A stretch of 46,808 bases of DNA. Origin: Candidatus Gygaella obscura. GTDB lineage: Bacteria; Omnitrophota; Gorgyraeia; Gygaellales; Gygaellaceae. This document shows positions 38,326 to 46,808 of this stretch, in pieces. The stretch is from the NCBI GenBank assembly GCA_030765485.1, contig JAVCCR010000032.1, forward strand, positions 119,481 to 166,288, given 5' to 3'. A program made the translations under genes and the position numbers. The stretch's first letter is position 1; each line of letters starts with the position of its first letter. The notes beneath the pieces were generated by a model. That model ran no database searches, was not told where the DNA came from, and was given only the letters and a program-made list of their open reading frames with translations.

Positions 38326-39582
38326 ATGAAAGATTTATCAGGAAAAAAGATTGTTGTTGCCGGTTTTAGCTTAAGCGGTCTTGCTACTGCTAGATTTTTA
38401 CAGAAAAGAAAAGCAAAGCTTTTTATAACCGATTCTACCGATACCGATCAAATACGGGAAAATCTTTGTAGACTTGAAGATAAAGATTTTAAAGTAGAGT
38501 TTGGTGTTCATTCAAAGAATTTTCTTAAGGAAAGCGAATTTATTGTTGTTAGCCCTGGCATAAGCAATGATTCTCTATTGGTTTCAATGGCTAGGGATTT
38601 AAAAATTCCTTTAATTAGTGAGATTGAACTTGCCTATAGATTTTGTCCTTGTGATATCATTGCCATAACCGGTTCTACGGGAAAAAGTACGGTTACTTCT
38701 TTGGTTGCGGATATGTTTAACCGCAGCGGTAGGAGAAGTTTTGCTTTAGGTAATATCGGTAATGTTTTTTCCGATTACGTAGATTCATTAAATAAAGATG
38801 ATTTAGTTTGTCTGGAGGTTAGCTCTTTTCAGCTTGAACATATAGAAAAGTTTAGACCAAAGGTGTCTGTAGTATTGAATATATCTTCCAATCATTTGGA
38901 TAGGCATAAGGATTTAGAAGAGTACCTGTCGATTAAGAAAAGAATCTATGCTAATCAAAAAAAAGAAGATTTTTTGCTGCTTAATTATCAGGATGAGCTG
39001 TTAAAAGGCTGTGAAAAGGAGGCTGTTTCTCAGATAATATTTTTTAACAGGCCTCAGGATAAGCCGCTTAATCCCAATTACAGCGTTATGTTAGAGATTG
39101 GTTCAATTTTTGGAATAGATAAAAATGTAATTTCACAGGCTTTTAAAGAGTTTAAGGTTTTAGAACATAGATTAGAATTTGTTAAACAAGTTAAGGGAAT
39201 AGACTTTATTAATGATTCAAAGTCGACTACCGTAGATTCAGCAATTTGGGCTTTTGAAAACATAGATAAACCTATAGTGTTAATTGCCGGAGGCCGCGAT
39301 AAGGGAGTTAATTATAAAAAGCTGCTTCCTTTGTTAAGCAAAAAGGCACGTGCCATAGTTTTGATCGGAGAGGCAAAAGATAAGATCAAGACAAGCTTTT
39401 CCGATTTATCTATTGCGATAAAATATGCTGATAATCTAAAAGATGCAGTCAGCCAAAGTGTTAATCTGGCAAAAAAGGGTGATTGTATTTTATTATCTCC
39501 GATGTGTTCAAGCTATGATATGTTTAAGAATTTTCAGGAGCGCGGTAATGTTTTTAAACAACAGGTTCTGAGTATAAAATGA
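38326..39582 (+). CDS. murD: UDP-MurNAc-L-Ala-D-Glu ligase MurD
   Basis: ITGSTGKSTVTSL, VLNISSNHLDRH, INDSKSTTVDSAIWA. Confidence 0.95.
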   Translation: MKDLSGKKIVVAGFSLSGLATARFLQKRKAKLFITDSTDTDQIRENLCRLEDKDFKVEFGVHSKNFLKESEFIVVSPGISNDSLLVSMARDLKIPLISEIELAYRFCPCDIIAITGSTGKSTVTSLVADMFNRSGRRSFALGNIGNVFSDYVDSLNKDDLVCLEVSSFQLEHIEKFRPKVSVVLNISSNHLDRHKDLEEYLSIKKRIYANQKKEDFLLLNYQDELLKGCEKEAVSQIIFFNRPQDKPLNPNYSVMLEIGSIFGIDKNVISQAFKEFKVLEHRLEFVKQVKGIDFINDSKSTTVDSAIWAFENIDKPIVLIAGGRDKGVNYKKLLPLLSKKARAIVLIGEAKDKIKTSFSDLSIAIKYADNLKDAVSQSVNLAKKGDCILLSPMCSSYDMFKNFQERGNVFKQQVLSIK

Positions 39583-40664
39583 GGCAGTTAAGAAAAAAGA
39601 TATTTATTGTTGTTATAACTCTTGTTTGTTTGGGTGTGGTAGTTATTTATAGTGCTTCCAGTGTTTATGCTTTACAGAATATGTCTGACAGTATGTACTT
39701 TTTGAAAAGGCATATTTTTTCACTTGTTTTAGCTGTAATGTTATCTTTGTTTGTTATGAGTGTTGATTATAAGATATTTAGAAAGCTTGCTAAGCCTTTT
39801 TTGTTTGTTTCGATTGCACTTTTAGTTGTTTTGTTTATACCCGGTTTTAGTAAAGAAGTGGGAGGCGCTAAAAGATGGTTTAGGTTTTTCGGTTTTGGTT
39901 TTCAGCCTTCTTATTTTGCCCAGCTGGCATTGGTTGTTTATATCGCAGACTTTGCGTCAAGAAGAAAGGATTTGTCGAATAGTTTTTTTCTTGATTTTTT
40001 GCCTCCCGTTTTGATATTAGGTATAGTTGTGCTTTTGGTATTAGTTCAACCGGATTTAGGCACAGCCATTGCAATAGCTGTGGTTACATTCGTTATGTTG
40101 TTTGTATCCGGTGTAAGATTTAAGCATATAGTAGCTGTATTTTTGTTATCAGTTCCTTTTTTATATCTTTTGATTTTTAACGTGCCTTACCGCAGGAGAA
40201 GAATTATGAGTTTTTTAAATCCTTGGTCTGATCCGCAAGGCAGCGGTTTTCAGATAATACAATCTCAGATTGCTCTTGGTTCTGGCGGAATCTTAGGGGT
40301 GGGTTTAGGCATGAGTAAGCAAAAGTTGTTATTTTTGCCGGCAGCACATACGGATTTTATTTTTTCTATAATTGGAGAAGAATTAGGTTTGTTAGGAACA
40401 TTAGGTACGATTTTACTTTTTTTTCTGTTTGCCTATTACGGGTTTAAGATTGCATATAACACAAGGGATAAGTTCGGTAGCCTTCTAGGTATTGGTCTTG
40501 TTCTATTAATTATTATCAAGGCTGTGATTAATATCGGCGTTTCCTGCGCCTTTTTTCCTACGAAAGGATTGCCGCTTCCGTTTATCAGTTATGGAGGATC
40601 GGCCTTAGTTATTGATATGATTAGTGTGGCATTGTTATTGAATATATCCAGGGCTAATTCATGA
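39579..40664 (+). CDS. ftsW: SEDS-family FtsW
   Basis: Polytopic; LVQPDLGTAIAI, FSIIGEELGLLG, KGLPLPFISYGGSAL. Confidence 0.95.
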   Translation: MRQLRKKIFIVVITLVCLGVVVIYSASSVYALQNMSDSMYFLKRHIFSLVLAVMLSLFVMSVDYKIFRKLAKPFLFVSIALLVVLFIPGFSKEVGGAKRWFRFFGFGFQPSYFAQLALVVYIADFASRRKDLSNSFFLDFLPPVLILGIVVLLVLVQPDLGTAIAIAVVTFVMLFVSGVRFKHIVAVFLLSVPFLYLLIFNVPYRRRRIMSFLNPWSDPQGSGFQIIQSQIALGSGGILGVGLGMSKQKLLFLPAAHTDFIFSIIGEELGLLGTLGTILLFFLFAYYGFKIAYNTRDKFGSLLGIGLVLLIIIKAVINIGVSCAFFPTKGLPLPFISYGGSALVIDMISVALLLNISRANS

Positions 40665-41755
40665 AAATACTGATTGCTTCAGGAGGGACCTACGGTCATT
40701 TATTTCCCGCGCTTAGCGTATCAGAAGTACTTTCTAAAGATGAGGCTAATAAAGTATTGGTTGTATTGGATAATTACAGGAATAGAAGTTTACCTGTTTT
40801 AAACAATGTTGAATTTGCTTATATTGATTCTATGCCGATAAAAATAGTTTTAGGTTTACAGTTTTTATATTCAATAGTAAAATTTATCCAAGGTATATTT
40901 CAATCTTTTTTTATTGTGGCTCGTTATAACCCGGATATCTGTATTGGCTTTGGCAGTTATGCTTCTTTGGGCATTGTTTTTGCAGCATACCTAAACAAGA
41001 TACCCACCATTATTCATGAGCAGAATGTAAAGCCGGGAAAAGCCAATAGATTTTTAAGTTATTTTGTAAATAAAATCCTGTTAAGCTTTCCAAAAAGCCG
41101 GGATTATTTTAAAAAAGATAAAAAGATTGAACTTGTCGGTAATCCCCTAAGGCTGGATTTAAGGAAAGTTGATTTGTTAAAGGCAAAAAGCCATTTTGGC
41201 TTTAAGCAAGATGCGTTTGTTCTTTTGGTGACGGGGGGGAGTCAAGGTTCTTCAAAGATAAATAGTATTTTTATCAAATCTTTAGTATTGTTACCGAAAG
41301 AGCTTAAAGATAATCTTGCGATAATTCATATAGCCGGAGAAAAACAACGCTTGTTAGTTGAAAATAGATACAGGCAGTTTTCATTTAACGCGCGCGTGTA
41401 TGGTTTCTTTGAAGATATGTCTTTTGTTTATTCAGCTTCTGATTTGGCAATTTCAAGGTCTGGTGCAATGACAGTTGCCGAATTAAGTTTTTTCGGGCTT
41501 CCGGCAATACTTATACCTTATCCGTTTGCGGGAGCACACCAGGTTCTTAATGCAAAGTGTCTTGCGGATAGTAGCAAAGTAGTTTTATTAGAAGAAGCAA
41601 ACTTTTGTCCGAGTTGTTTAGCCGAGGCTATAACTGGTTTATTCTTTAATCGAGATAAAACTCAAGCAAGAAAAGCAGATGATGATATTGTCAATTCCAG
41701 CGCAGTAAAGATTGCAGTTTCATTAAATAAACTTTATAAGGAAAATCAGTCATGA
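40661..41755 (+). CDS. murG: MurG N-acetylglucosaminyltransferase
   Basis: ASGGTYGHLFPALSV, HEQNVKPGKANRFL, LVTGGSQGSSKIN, SRSGAMTVAELSFFGLPAILIPYPFA. Confidence 0.94.
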   Translation: MKILIASGGTYGHLFPALSVSEVLSKDEANKVLVVLDNYRNRSLPVLNNVEFAYIDSMPIKIVLGLQFLYSIVKFIQGIFQSFFIVARYNPDICIGFGSYASLGIVFAAYLNKIPTIIHEQNVKPGKANRFLSYFVNKILLSFPKSRDYFKKDKKIELVGNPLRLDLRKVDLLKAKSHFGFKQDAFVLLVTGGSQGSSKINSIFIKSLVLLPKELKDNLAIIHIAGEKQRLLVENRYRQFSFNARVYGFFEDMSFVYSASDLAISRSGAMTVAELSFFGLPAILIPYPFAGAHQVLNAKCLADSSKVVLLEEANFCPSCLAEAITGLFFNRDKTQARKADDDIVNSSAVKIAVSLNKLYKENQS

Positions 41756-42531
41756 AAAGAATATTGTTAATTATTTTGGTTATTTGTTTAATGGTTGTTT
41801 TTTTATCTTCTGGTTATTGTGCTTTAGGCAAATGGAAGCAGATTAAGACTTTACATTTTGTTATTTATTTCCAGGAAACTCCTCCTGGGTTTATTGATAA
41901 GGTAAAGGAACGAGCTGAGGATTATTATAGGGAAATAAATTTTAATATGGGTTTTTCTAGGTATGAATACTGGACATGGGATGAAAGATGCAAGATATAT
42001 ATTTATTCTAGCAAGGAAGATTATGTTGAATATACGGGTCAACCTAACTGGAGTGCAGGGTGTGCGGATTATAAAGAGCGTTCCATAAAAAGCTATCCTT
42101 TGGCATCCGGATTTATCGATACCTTGCTTCCTCATGAAATGGGTCATTTGATTTTTCGTGATTTTGTTGGGCATAGTAATACAGTTCCATTATGGTTAGA
42201 TGAGGGGGTGGCTACATATCAGGAATTAGCTAGGCGCTGGGGCAGTAAAAGAACAGTTTTAAACTCGGTTAAAAACAATACGTTTATGACAGTGGAAGAG
42301 CTTACGAATATCGATACACGGAAATTAAAAAGTCGTACTCAAATAGAGCTTTTTTATGCAGAGTCCAGCAATCTCGTTTCTTTTTTGATCGAACGTTATG
42401 GAAAGGCAAAATTCAGGTATTTTTGTGAAGACCTGGGGAAAAGATATTCTTTAGAGAAAGCAATAGCTAACAATTATCCATTTAGAGATCTTAATGAGTT
42501 AAATAGTACATGGTTACGATATCTAAAATAA
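41752..42531 (+). CDS. Secreted HExxH zinc metallopeptidase (peptidase MA-like gluzincin)
   Basis: Signal peptide MKRILLIILVICLMVVFLSSGYC; LLPHEMGHLIFRDF (HEMGH at 42133-42147) then PLWLDEGVATYQE. Confidence 0.82.
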   Translation: MKRILLIILVICLMVVFLSSGYCALGKWKQIKTLHFVIYFQETPPGFIDKVKERAEDYYREINFNMGFSRYEYWTWDERCKIYIYSSKEDYVEYTGQPNWSAGCADYKERSIKSYPLASGFIDTLLPHEMGHLIFRDFVGHSNTVPLWLDEGVATYQELARRWGSKRTVLNSVKNNTFMTVEELTNIDTRKLKSRTQIELFYAESSNLVSFLIERYGKAKFRYFCEDLGKRYSLEKAIANNYPFRDLNELNSTWLRYLK

Positions 42532-43889
42532 ATAAAAACACAGGCTATATTCATTTAATCGGTATTGGTGGTATTGGGATGAGTGCCATTGCGCATCTTT
42601 TGTTATCCAGCGGATATAAAGTCAGTGGTTCGGATTTAAAGAATAGTAAGATTATATCTAGATTACGTTCGCGTGGAGCAAGGATTGTTCTTAGGCACAG
42701 TAAAGATAACATTAGAGATGATGTAATTTTAGTAGTTTTTTCTTCTGCTATCTCACTGGACAACGAAGAGCTTAAACAGGCATTAAGGAAAAATATTTCT
42801 GTGATGCAGAGAGCGAATTGTCTTTATGAGCTGATGCATAAGAAAAAAACTATTGCCATTACTGGTTCTCACGGAAAGACGACAACTACATCTTTAGTCT
42901 CGCATATATTGATTAATGCCCGGCTTGATCCATCGGTAATGGTTGGAGGAATACAGAAAAATATCAAAACCAATGCTGTTTTCGGTAAAGGAAAGTATTT
43001 TATTACAGAGGCAGATGAGAGCGACGGCACGTTTCTTTTGTATAGACCGGATTACTCTATAATTACAAATATAGACTATGAACATGTTGATTTTTTCAAA
43101 AGCTGGAAAAGGATAAAAGAGAAGTTTATTGAGTTTGCAAACAATACAAAAAGAACGGTTATATATTGTTATGATGATGTTAAATTAAGAAAATTATTAA
43201 TCGGTCGGAATAAAAAAACTTTTAGCTATGGATTGAATCATCAGGCACAGCTTTATGCGGATAATATAGAGCTTAGTGGGTTAAATTCCCGGTTTGATGT
43301 TTTTTTAAAAAATAAAAACATCGGTATTATAAGTTTACCTTTATCCGGAGATCATAATATTCGTAATTGTCTAGGTGCTATTGGAATAGGTTTGCAATTA
43401 GGTATTGATTTCAGAACTATGCGCAAAAGTCTTAAGTCGATGAAGGGTGTTGAGAGAAGGCTTCAGGTAAAGCGTTGTAACGGATTTACGGTAATTGATG
43501 ATTATGCCCATCATCCTACAGAGATACGTGCTACTTTAGAAGCACTTACTTCTTTTGAGTATAAGAGAATGATTGTTATTTTTCAGCCGCACAGGTTTAC
43601 GAGAACTAAGTTTCTCTGGGACGATTTTAAAAACTGTTTTAGCAAAAAGGTAGACATGCTTATTATAACGGATATTTATTCAGCTGGGGAGAGTCCGATT
43701 GCAAATATTAATGCACAAAGGCTGGTTAAAGAAATTCTTTGTTTAAGAAAAAATACCTTCTATGTACAAAAAGATGATATCTGTGAAATGCTAGGAAGTA
43801 TGTTTGAGCCGGGAGATATGGTGGTTACACTTGGAGCCGGAGATATCAATAAAGTTAACAATGAAATCGTTAAAATACTTAAAAAATAA
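42510..43889 (+). CDS. murC: UDP-MurNAc-L-Ala ligase MurC
   Basis: HLIGIGGIGMSAIAHLLL, ITGSHGKTTTTSL, DDYAHHPTEI. Confidence 0.96.
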   Translation: MVTISKINKNTGYIHLIGIGGIGMSAIAHLLLSSGYKVSGSDLKNSKIISRLRSRGARIVLRHSKDNIRDDVILVVFSSAISLDNEELKQALRKNISVMQRANCLYELMHKKKTIAITGSHGKTTTTSLVSHILINARLDPSVMVGGIQKNIKTNAVFGKGKYFITEADESDGTFLLYRPDYSIITNIDYEHVDFFKSWKRIKEKFIEFANNTKRTVIYCYDDVKLRKLLIGRNKKTFSYGLNHQAQLYADNIELSGLNSRFDVFLKNKNIGIISLPLSGDHNIRNCLGAIGIGLQLGIDFRTMRKSLKSMKGVERRLQVKRCNGFTVIDDYAHHPTEIRATLEALTSFEYKRMIVIFQPHRFTRTKFLWDDFKNCFSKKVDMLIITDIYSAGESPIANINAQRLVKEILCLRKNTFYVQKDDICEMLGSMFEPGDMVVTLGAGDINKVNNEIVKILKK

Positions 43890-44754
43890 GATTCGACGTA
43901 AAGAGCTTTTGTCGAAACATACCAGCTTTAGAATCGGCGGAAAGGTTGATTTTTGGTTTGAACCAGCCGATATAGAAGAGTTAAGGTATATTTTGGAATT
44001 TTCTCACAAGAAGAAACTTCCGCTTTTCGTCATGGGAGAAGGAAGCAATATCTTAGTTTGTGGTGGCAGGATTAAAGCGGTTGTAATCAGATTAAACAAA
44101 CTAAATTTTATCGAAGTTGATAACAATCAAAAGACCATAACTGCCGCAGCGGGCGTAAGACTTTCGTCTTTGGTAAATAGTTCAGCCGAAAATAATTTTA
44201 CAGGTTTAGAGTTTCTTTTTGGTATTCCCGGTTCCCTGGCAGGCGCCTTGGTTATGAATGCGGGTGTTTCTCGTCCTCAAAAGAAATGGATAGATTCCTG
44301 CGTTTTGGATATCTGCGTTATGGATTCTTTGGGAAGAATTAAGTTTTTAGATAGACACGAAGCCGGGTTTAGCTACCGACAGTCCAAATTGGATAAATTT
44401 ATTATTCTTTTTGCAACGCTACAATTAAAGCGTTCTAGCAAAATTAAAATCAATAGACAGTTGAGCGTTTATAAGAAAATAAGGAAAAATAATACTCCTA
44501 ATTATCCCAATGCGGGTTGCATATTCAAGAACCCAAGAAAGAATTTAAGTGCTGCTAAGCTCATCGATGGCTGTGGTTTAAAAAATGTATCTGTTGAAGG
44601 AGCTGTTGTCTGGAATAGGCATGCTAATTTTATTATTAATAGAAATAAGGCAACATATAGCGATATTATTAAATTGATGCATAAGATTATAAAGCGCGTA
44701 AGAAGCCGTTATAAAATTACCCTTATCCCAGAAATTAAAATATGGAAAAGTTAA
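43861..44754 (+). CDS. murB: UDP-MurNAc dehydrogenase MurB
   Basis: HTSFRIGGKVDFWF, VMGEGSNILV, FGIPGSLAGALVMNAG, PNAGCIFKNP. Start taken as ATG 43861. Confidence 0.94.
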   Translation: MKSLKYLKNKIRRKELLSKHTSFRIGGKVDFWFEPADIEELRYILEFSHKKKLPLFVMGEGSNILVCGGRIKAVVIRLNKLNFIEVDNNQKTITAAAGVRLSSLVNSSAENNFTGLEFLFGIPGSLAGALVMNAGVSRPQKKWIDSCVLDICVMDSLGRIKFLDRHEAGFSYRQSKLDKFIILFATLQLKRSSKIKINRQLSVYKKIRKNNTPNYPNAGCIFKNPRKNLSAAKLIDGCGLKNVSVEGAVVWNRHANFIINRNKATYSDIIKLMHKIIKRVRSRYKITLIPEIKIWKS

Positions 44755-45701
44755 ATAAATTAAAGATAGCTGTATTGATGGGGGGAGTATCTTCTGAACG
44801 TGAAATCTCTCTTAAATCCGCAGATGCAGTTTGTCAGGCGCTTGGTTCTCTTGGTTTGAGTGTGGTAAGAATTGATATTGATTCCAAGGAAGAAAGTGAT
44901 ATTCGCACTAAAATAAAAGATGCGCGTAGTGATTTTGTATTTATTGCTTTGCACGGCGGTATGGGAGAAGACGGCTCGATTCAGGCTATAATTGAATCCT
45001 TAGGTATTGCCTATACGGGTTCAGGCGTACAGGCAAGTGCTTTGGCAATGGACAAACTTATATCCCGAAAGATCTTTAAGGATAATGGATTAGAAGTACC
45101 TGGTTATGTTTTAATAAAAGATAGACAGTATGATCCTATTGGCACAATTGAAGAATTCGGTTTTCCGATTGTAGTAAAACCTGTATCCCAGGGCTCGAGT
45201 GTGGGGTTACATATAGTTGACGAAATTAATTCTTTAAACTCTGCTATTCAGGATGCTTTTTTATTTGATAGCGAGGTATTATTAGAAAAATATATCAAAG
45301 GTAGAGAATTGACTGTTGGTATTTTAAATGAACGGGCCCTGACGATTGTGGAGATTAAGCCAAAAAGCAGGTTTTTTGATTTTAACGCAAAATATGGTTG
45401 TCAGCAAACAGATTATATCGTTCCTGCAGTGCTTACAGAAAAACTTGCTGAGAAAATTAAGCATGACGCTTTGCTTGCTCACAATAGTTTGAATTGTCGT
45501 GGGTTTAGCAGGGTTGATATGATATTGGATTATGATGGGAAACCGATAATCTTAGAGGTGAATACTATACCTGGATTAACCAGTACGAGTTTGTTGCCAA
45601 AGGCAGCAAAATCTCAAGGTATAGATTTTCCGCAGCTTTGTCTAAAAATTATTGAAACTTCGTTATATAATGATAAAAATAGACAGAAACAATCGCTTTA
45701 A
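44742..45701 (+). CDS. ddl: D-alanine-D-alanine ligase
   Basis: MGGVSSEREISLKS, ALHGGMGEDG, PVSQGSSVGL, EVNTIPGLTSTSL. Confidence 0.96.
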   Translation: MEKLNKLKIAVLMGGVSSEREISLKSADAVCQALGSLGLSVVRIDIDSKEESDIRTKIKDARSDFVFIALHGGMGEDGSIQAIIESLGIAYTGSGVQASALAMDKLISRKIFKDNGLEVPGYVLIKDRQYDPIGTIEEFGFPIVVKPVSQGSSVGLHIVDEINSLNSAIQDAFLFDSEVLLEKYIKGRELTVGILNERALTIVEIKPKSRFFDFNAKYGCQQTDYIVPAVLTEKLAEKIKHDALLAHNSLNCRGFSRVDMILDYDGKPIILEVNTIPGLTSTSLLPKAAKSQGIDFPQLCLKIIETSLYNDKNRQKQSL

Positions 45702-46461
45702 GCAAATAATATTATTTCTTGTTTTTGGGTTAGTTTCAATCGGTATTATCTCGATATTGATATCCACTTGGTTTAAGCAATCAAGTTTTTTTAACGTTAA
45801 GAAGGTAACTGTTCTTAATTCAAAATACGCAAATTTTAAGTTTGATTATCTTAAAAATAGTAATATTTTCGAGCTTGATTTGAAAAGCCTTGAGCAGTTT
45901 ATAGCCGATGATTATTATTTTATTGATTCAGTGAGGATTTCGCGATACCTTCCGGATCGGTTGATTATCCAGGTAGAAGAAAAAAATCCTATTGCTAGAA
46001 TCCTTTTACGCGAAAAGAGAAAAAATAAGTATTATTCCGTAGATAAACACGGGATGCTTTTACCGGTTGAAATATATAAGAGTGACGAACCAGTGGTGCT
46101 ACTTGGTTTTCATAGGCTTTTAAAAGCACCAAATATAGGTAAAGTTTATTATTATGATGAATTAAGTATATGTTTGGATTTTATCATACGCCTTAAGGAA
46201 GTAGTAATTCCTGATTCTTTAAGATTAAGATGCATAGATTTTAAAAATAGGAATAATATATCTATTTTATTCTGTATTAGTTCTGGAAAAGAAAAAAATG
46301 ATTTGAAAAAAACGTGCATAAAAGTTGTTTTTATCCTAAAGGATATTAATGAGAAAACTGATCTTTTAGTCAATGTATTGAATTCTTTGGTTGATAAACT
46401 GAATAAAATAGATTATATTGATTTAAGATTTAATGAGCCGATTGTAAAAGAAAGTAATTAA
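45670..46461 (+). CDS. ftsQ: FtsQ-like division protein with POTRA domain
   Basis: N-terminal TM followed by POTRA-like FFNVKKVTVLNS and RYLPDRLIIQVEEKNPIA; between ddl and ftsA. Start ATG 45670. Confidence 0.85.
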   Translation: MIKIDRNNRFKQIILFLVFGLVSIGIISILISTWFKQSSFFNVKKVTVLNSKYANFKFDYLKNSNIFELDLKSLEQFIADDYYFIDSVRISRYLPDRLIIQVEEKNPIARILLREKRKNKYYSVDKHGMLLPVEIYKSDEPVVLLGFHRLLKAPNIGKVYYYDELSICLDFIIRLKEVVIPDSLRLRCIDFKNRNNISILFCISSGKEKNDLKKTCIKVVFILKDINEKTDLLVNVLNSLVDKLNKIDYIDLRFNEPIVKESN

Positions 46462-46466
46462 ACTGT

Positions 46467-46808
46467 ATGAAAAGTATTTGTTCTATAGATTTAGGTTCGT
46501 ATAAAATAAAGGGCTGTCTGGCTACGGTTAATAAAAGGCTGGAGATGGTAGATATTACTTTTAAAGAAATTCCTTCCCGTGGCATAAAACAGGGGATGAT
46601 AAAAAACATATCCGAATTGAGCGAGTCAATAGCTTTGCTTATGGATTGCCTGCAGGAAAAAAAGAAGGCTAGGATTGACAAAGTTTATGTCGGTATAAAC
46701 GGGCTTTGTCTGAATTTTTGTTCTGTTGAGGCAGTAATTCCTTTAACCGAGAGGGCAAATAAACTTGTGGATAAAAATGATTTAGAAAGAATTGAGAAAT
46801 ACGCAAGT
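46467..46808 (+). CDS. ftsA: Cell division protein FtsA (3' truncated by window end)
   Basis: ATG 46467: MKSICSIDLGSYKIKGCLATVNKRLEMVDITFKEIPSRGIKQGMIKN...; not in the ORF list because it runs off the window. Confidence 0.88.
   Translation, partial: MKSICSIDLGSYKIKGCLATVNKRLEMVDITFKEIPSRGIKQGMIKNISELSESIALLMDCLQEKKKARIDKVYVGINGLCLNFCSVEAVIPLTERANKLVDKNDLERIEKYAS

Noticed and set aside
1-46808. CRISPR arrays, IS elements, prophage or defence islands
   Set aside because: No direct-repeat arrays, transposase motifs or phage genes found; the only tyrosine recombinase looks like housekeeping XerC/D.

Overview
46.8 kb of low-GC bacterial chromosome, almost all on the + strand and densely packed. 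Gene-by-gene translation gives a housekeeping backbone: a 5'-truncated UvrD-type helicase/nuclease; a 1618-aa Ser/Thr kinase-ATPase-TPR-GAF-GGDEF protein; rpsO-pnp-ftsK-rodZ-like-rimO-pgsA-pgpA; a minus-strand pncC(cinA C-terminal)-thpR pair; an FMN-riboswitch-led riboflavin operon (ribBA-ribH-nusB-PHP-ribD-ribE); a DUF72 protein; tRNA-Pro(CGG); acyP; ligA; a small exported protein; an MBL-fold hydrolase; a XerC/D recombinase; cca; rbfA-nrnA-ribF; and a nearly complete dcw cell-wall/division cluster (mraZ-rsmH-ftsL-like-ftsI-murE-murF-mraY-murD-ftsW-murG-[zincin]-murC-murB-ddl-ftsQ-ftsA', cut off by the window end). Gene content and composition would fit a candidate phylum such as Omnitrophota, but that is only a guess. 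No CRISPR array, transposase or prophage was seen. The least ordinary items are: the kinase-to-GGDEF multidomain protein with an intact GGEEF and RxxD I-site; a DoxX-family pseudogene with two separate lesions (1-nt loss in a T-run plus an in-frame TAG); divergent promoters with overlapping -35 hexamers between pncC and the riboflavin operon; a PHP phosphoesterase inside the riboflavin operon; and a secreted HExxH peptidase translationally coupled inside the dcw cluster. All family assignments come from reading motifs by eye; no database search was run.
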